Assembly (NCBI GenBank): GCA_002346225.1 | Contig: DDYY01000079.1 | Coordinates: 97,061 to 161,060, forward strand | Reading direction: 5' to 3' | DNA: 64,000 nt | Source of the DNA: Bacteroidetes bacterium UBA3022 | GTDB lineage: Bacteria > Bacteroidota > Bacteroidia > Chitinophagales > BACL12 | Shown: positions 61,206 to 64,000 of the stretch, one piece after another | Numbering within the stretch: the first letter of the stretch is position 1 | Layout of the letters: every line of letters starts with the position of its first letter | Program-made: the position numbers and the translations under genes | Notes under the pieces: model-generated | Database searches by the model: none | The model's input: the letters and a program-made list of their open reading frames with translations, nothing else | Told to the model about the DNA's origin: nothing

Positions 61206-62879
61206 ATGAAACGCTGGTCCATCCTCATCCTTCTTCTGCTTCCGCTATTGTACACTCATGCGCAGCAAGGCACTATTGCGTCGCATGCCATGGTGGTATC
61301 GGCTCACCCCGAGGCATCGGAAGTGGGTAAACAAATATTAATGAATGGAGGAAATGCGGTAGATGCAGCTATCGCCACACAGTTTGCGCTGGCCGTTGTT
61401 TTCCCCATTGCCGGCAATATCGGAGGAGGTGGATTCATGGTTTTGCGCCAGGCCGATGGCACTACCCAAACACTGGATTTTAGAGAAAAAGCGCCGTTGC
61501 AAGCCAGCAGGGATATGTACATCAATGCCGAAGGGGAAGTAGATCGTCTGGCCATTACCGGAACGCAGTTAGCAGCCGGTGTTCCCGGCTCGGTAGCCGG
61601 TATGTGGGAAGCCCATCAGCGATATGGAACTGTGGAATGGTCGGCACTGCTGGAGCCTGCTGTGCAATTGGCATCACAGGGTTTTCCCATCACGGAACGA
61701 CAAGCAGAAGAGTTGAATGATCATGGCGACATCTTTCGGCAACGCAACACCCGCAACACCTACCTGCGCAGGTACGGTACATGGAAAGCTGGCGACACGC
61801 TGCGGCAGAAAGACCTGGCACTTACCTTAAAGCGGATTCAGGAACAGGGCCGCGATGGATTTTACGCCGGAACTACAGCCGATTTGATTGTAGCTGAAAT
61901 GGAAGCAGGCAATGGTCTGATTGGTTATGACGACCTGCTGCAATACGAGGCAGTATGGCGACAGGCTATTACCTTCTCTTTTCGTAACTATCAGATTATT
62001 TCCATGCCTCCTCCCTCGAGTGGCGGAGTGGCATTGCAGCAATTGTTTGGTATGATTGACAGCGATTACCTCGACGGTCTGACACATAATTCAGTAGATT
62101 ATATACATTATTTATCACATGCAGAGCAACATGTTTATGCCGACCGAGCACGTTGGCTGGGGGATCCTGATTTCGTGGTGGTGCCGGTAGCCGGTATCAC
62201 GGATGCGGAATACCTGAACGAAAGGATGCAGCAGTTTAATCCCTCGAAGGCCACTCCCTCGCTGACCATTCAGGCAGGAGTTCCTGCGCCTGCTGAAAGC
62301 ACTGAGACCACCCATTTCAGTATCGTTGACAGCTATGGCAATGCGGTATCGTTAACCACGACTTTAAATGACGGGTTCGGTTCCAAAGTATTTGTGAGCG
62401 GGGCCGGCTTTCTGCTCAACAATGAGATGGATGATTTCAGTGCCCAGCCCGGAGCGGCCAATATGTATGGACTGGTGGGCGGCGAGGCCAATGCCATTAC
62501 GCCTTCGAAGCGCATGCTGAGCAGTATGACACCTACTATCGTATTACGCGATAGTTCGCTGTTCATGGTCACCGGCACTCCCGGAGGTAGTCGTATCATC
62601 ACCTCTACCTTTCAAAGTATTTTAAATGTAATATTATTCGATATGACGATGCAGGAGAGTGTGAGCGCTCCCCGCTTCCATCACCAGTGGCTGCCGGATG
62701 CTGTCCAATATGAGCGAAACGGATTACCTGAAGGCGTCATCAAGGAGTTGGAAATGATGGGGTATGAACTGGCACCCAAACCGCCTTTCTGCCGGGTCGA
62801 TGCCATCCTGGTGCTACCCGATGGAAGGCTGGAGGGCGGGGCTGATCCGCGGGGTGATGATGCTGCTGCAGGATATTAA
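61206..62879 (+). CDS. ggt: Gamma-glutamyltransferase/glutathione hydrolase
   Basis: The ATG at 61206 gives a signal peptide (MKRWSILILLLLPLLYTHAQ); the 27 bp upstream start is less likely. GGT cleaves gamma-glutamyl bonds, chiefly of glutathione, in the periplasm. The proenzyme cuts itself before a Thr: here TTHFSIVDSYGNAVSLTTTL starts at Thr368 and forms the small subunit. Other signatures are GNAVDAAIATQFALAVVFP, GNIGGGGFMVLR and MLSSMTPTIVLRD, then TGTPGGSRIIT. Length 557 is normal. It stands alone. Confidence 0.95.
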   Translation: MKRWSILILLLLPLLYTHAQQGTIASHAMVVSAHPEASEVGKQILMNGGNAVDAAIATQFALAVVFPIAGNIGGGGFMVLRQADGTTQTLDFREKAPLQASRDMYINAEGEVDRLAITGTQLAAGVPGSVAGMWEAHQRYGTVEWSALLEPAVQLASQGFPITERQAEELNDHGDIFRQRNTRNTYLRRYGTWKAGDTLRQKDLALTLKRIQEQGRDGFYAGTTADLIVAEMEAGNGLIGYDDLLQYEAVWRQAITFSFRNYQIISMPPPSSGGVALQQLFGMIDSDYLDGLTHNSVDYIHYLSHAEQHVYADRARWLGDPDFVVVPVAGITDAEYLNERMQQFNPSKATPSLTIQAGVPAPAESTETTHFSIVDSYGNAVSLTTTLNDGFGSKVFVSGAGFLLNNEMDDFSAQPGAANMYGLVGGEANAITPSKRMLSSMTPTIVLRDSSLFMVTGTPGGSRIITSTFQSILNVILFDMTMQESVSAPRFHHQWLPDAVQYERNGLPEGVIKELEMMGYELAPKPPFCRVDAILVLPDGRLEGGADPRGDDAAAGY

Positions 62880-62942
62880 ACCCCTAGCATCTCCTTCATT
62901 CTGAGGTGATGGCAGTAACCCATACCTTAAGCAATATTGTAT

Positions 62943-63557
62943 TTATACTTTCAGCCAGCCTGCAATACTCATCCGGGGCCGTATAGCAGGCAGCACTTCG
63001 TGTTCTGTAACATCCGACTGAAAAAAAACGACGCTTCCACCTTGTGGCCAGGTGGTCTGGATACCTGTGGGTGTATACATGAGCAACTGACCTCCATCCT
63101 TCTCTTGCCAGTCATCATTGAGGTAGTGTACCATGGAAAATTTTCTACTTCTATTGCTATGAAATTGATCGCGATGGCGCTTGTAGAAGCTGCCGGGAGC
63201 ATACAGGGCATAGTGGAATTCCCAATCGGAGATGCCTGTATAACAGGTAGCGTTCAGGTGGGCAACAAAGGTAGCCACCTGTTCGAGAAAGGCTTTTTCA
63301 AATGGGTCGGTGCTGTCGTTGGGTATCCAGGTGATGACGTCTCCGCGTACCTGGGCATTTTGATGAAAATCGAATTTTTGTCCGATGCCTGCCGGGTGCA
63401 TTTTGCCGGCTAAAAGCAAGGCTTCCAGATTCGCCCGTAGCCCCGCAGTTAATGCTGGATTGAGATATTGTTGCAGCGTGCCTGCCTGGTTTTCCAGCAG
63501 TCCGTTGATGAGCAATTCAAATTCCGGAATGCCGGCAGCCGATTGTGGCAGGGTCAT
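62943..63557 (-). CDS. 2-oxoglutarate/Fe(II) dioxygenase, prolyl-4-hydroxylase-like
   Basis: The 204-residue protein shows the double-stranded beta-helix of 2OG oxygenases. The iron triad is visible as His-x-Asp in FYKRHRDQF and a distal His in TEHEVLPA, with the 2OG-anchoring Arg in RPRMSIAGWL. FSMVHYLNDDW and GGQLLMYTP are typical of the PHD/SM-20 group that also includes the bacterial prolyl hydroxylases. The substrate is unknown. No neighbour suggests a pathway. Confidence 0.9.
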   Translation of the reverse strand: MTLPQSAAGIPEFELLINGLLENQAGTLQQYLNPALTAGLRANLEALLLAGKMHPAGIGQKFDFHQNAQVRGDVITWIPNDSTDPFEKAFLEQVATFVAHLNATCYTGISDWEFHYALYAPGSFYKRHRDQFHSNRSRKFSMVHYLNDDWQEKDGGQLLMYTPTGIQTTWPQGGSVVFFQSDVTEHEVLPAIRPRMSIAGWLKV

Positions 63558-63643
63558 ATAGCTATTTCTCCATTAAAGGTACAACGCTATATAGCAAGAA
63601 CTGCCTGCTGAACGGTGTATTTTTTAAACGTGGTATTAGGGAA

Positions 63644-63776
63644 AACACAAAAGTACAAAGGGGTACACAAAGTCCACAGAGACAGACCCCTTAGTGTCCT
63701 TGGTGAGCTTGCGCAGCACCTGTGGCTTGGTGTTAAAACCTGAATTTCCAGAGGCTTAACACAAAGACACAAAGAT
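63644..63776. repeat. Direct repeat, copy 1 (133 bp)
   Basis: This copy and the next start with AACACAAA and share the right 87 bases at about 86% identity by my count (63690-63776 versus 63914-64000). It contains short AC/AAAG-rich words (CACAAAG, CTTAGTG, CCTTGGTGA, GCGCAGCACCTGTGGCTT). No reading frame across it looks real. Confidence 0.75.
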
Positions 63777-63867
63777 TATCACTATGGCCACAAATGCAAT
63801 CACCGATTGGTATTTCTTTTTAACGCGGCGACGCAGCGATCTCGCAGCGAGCGCGGCGTTGAATTCG

Positions 63868-64000
63868 AACACAAAGGCACAAAGACTATCACAAAGGCCA
63901 CGAAGACAAAACTCTTAGTGACCTTGGTGAGTGTGCGCAGCACCTGTGGCTTTGTGTTACAACCAGAAATTCGAAAGACTTAACACAGAGGCACAAAGAT
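63868..64000. repeat. Direct repeat, copy 2 (133 bp, runs to the window edge)
   Basis: This copy lies 224 bp after copy 1 and is cut by the end of the window, so the array probably continues. The spacer (63777-63867) carries TATCACTATGGCCACAAATG, itself similar to TATCACAAAGGCCACGAAGA at the left of copy 2, and a GC-rich patch (GCGGCGACGCAGCGATCTCG). The 63558-64000 stretch contains no gene that I can support. Confidence 0.75.

Overview
The window looks like chromosomal DNA from a member of the Bacteroidota, probably near the Saprospiria/Chitinophagia. Three things point there. Several genes belong to the type IX secretion system (T9SS; gldJ, a PorP/SprF protein, porU, porV), and several secreted proteins carry C-terminal T9SS sorting domains. 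The promoters I can read follow the Bacteroidota pattern TTG-N18..21-TAnnTTTG. Typical lineage traits are also present: a very short AtpC, a CarB without its C-terminal MGS-like domain, a DUF4834-type mini-protein and a degenerate arginase-like protein. There are no rRNA or tRNA genes, no insertion sequence, no CRISPR array and no obvious genomic island. Base composition looks even except for a GC-rich repeat near 54.6 kb, an AT-rich gap at 58.1-58.5 kb and a repeat block at the right edge.

Layout. 0-9.9 kb: the end of a TPR histidine kinase, atpD-atpC, a small helical protein coupled to an SRAP protein, a BamA/TamA-type barrel, an MlaE-MlaF lipid transporter pair, a lipoprotein protein-glutaminase and a helical protein of unknown role. 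10-15.1 kb: secreted and surface proteins (a dockerin-like T9SS protein, a six-PKD plus Kazal T9SS protein, a small lipoprotein, a lipoprotein of the SPFH family, a small membrane protein). 15.1-23.2 kb: a Zn phospholipase C/nuclease-type protein, an alkyltransferase-like protein, a TrpF-like protein, the lemA-TPM-TPM operon, an AhpD-like protein, polA, an Lrp regulator, and a promoter-leader-terminator unit in front of a Rof-like gene. 23.2-38.5 kb: a patatin-like membrane protein, an RlmD-type rRNA methyltransferase, a T9SS protein, a surface-polysaccharide block (GT4, flippase, Wzz, O-antigen ligase/polymerase) and a leftward four-gene operon (alpha/beta hydrolase, GT2, OppC-type permease, SpoIIE phosphatase). 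38.5-46.6 kb: carB, a DUF4834-like mini-gene, mscS with an alginate-export-type porin, an arginase-like pseudo-enzyme and murF. 46.7-54.5 kb: the T9SS/gliding cluster. 54.5-64 kb: icmF (fused isobutyryl-CoA mutase), an unknown secreted protein, a two-gene ether-lipid cleavage pair (alkylglycerol monooxygenase-like plus lysoplasmalogenase), ggt, a 2OG-Fe(II) oxygenase and a direct-repeat block running off the window.

How the parts fit. The T9SS genes at 46.7-54.5 kb encode machinery that would export and process the CTD-bearing proteins encoded at 10.1, 11.5 and 26.9 kb. The envelope is the main theme: barrel, lipid transport, polysaccharide export, murF, lipoproteins, phospholipases and ether-lipid enzymes. 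The observations I rate most worth testing are the short promoter-terminator transcript ahead of rof, the AGMO-lysoplasmalogenase pair and the lipoprotein protein-glutaminase. All functions are read by eye from motifs; no database search was run.
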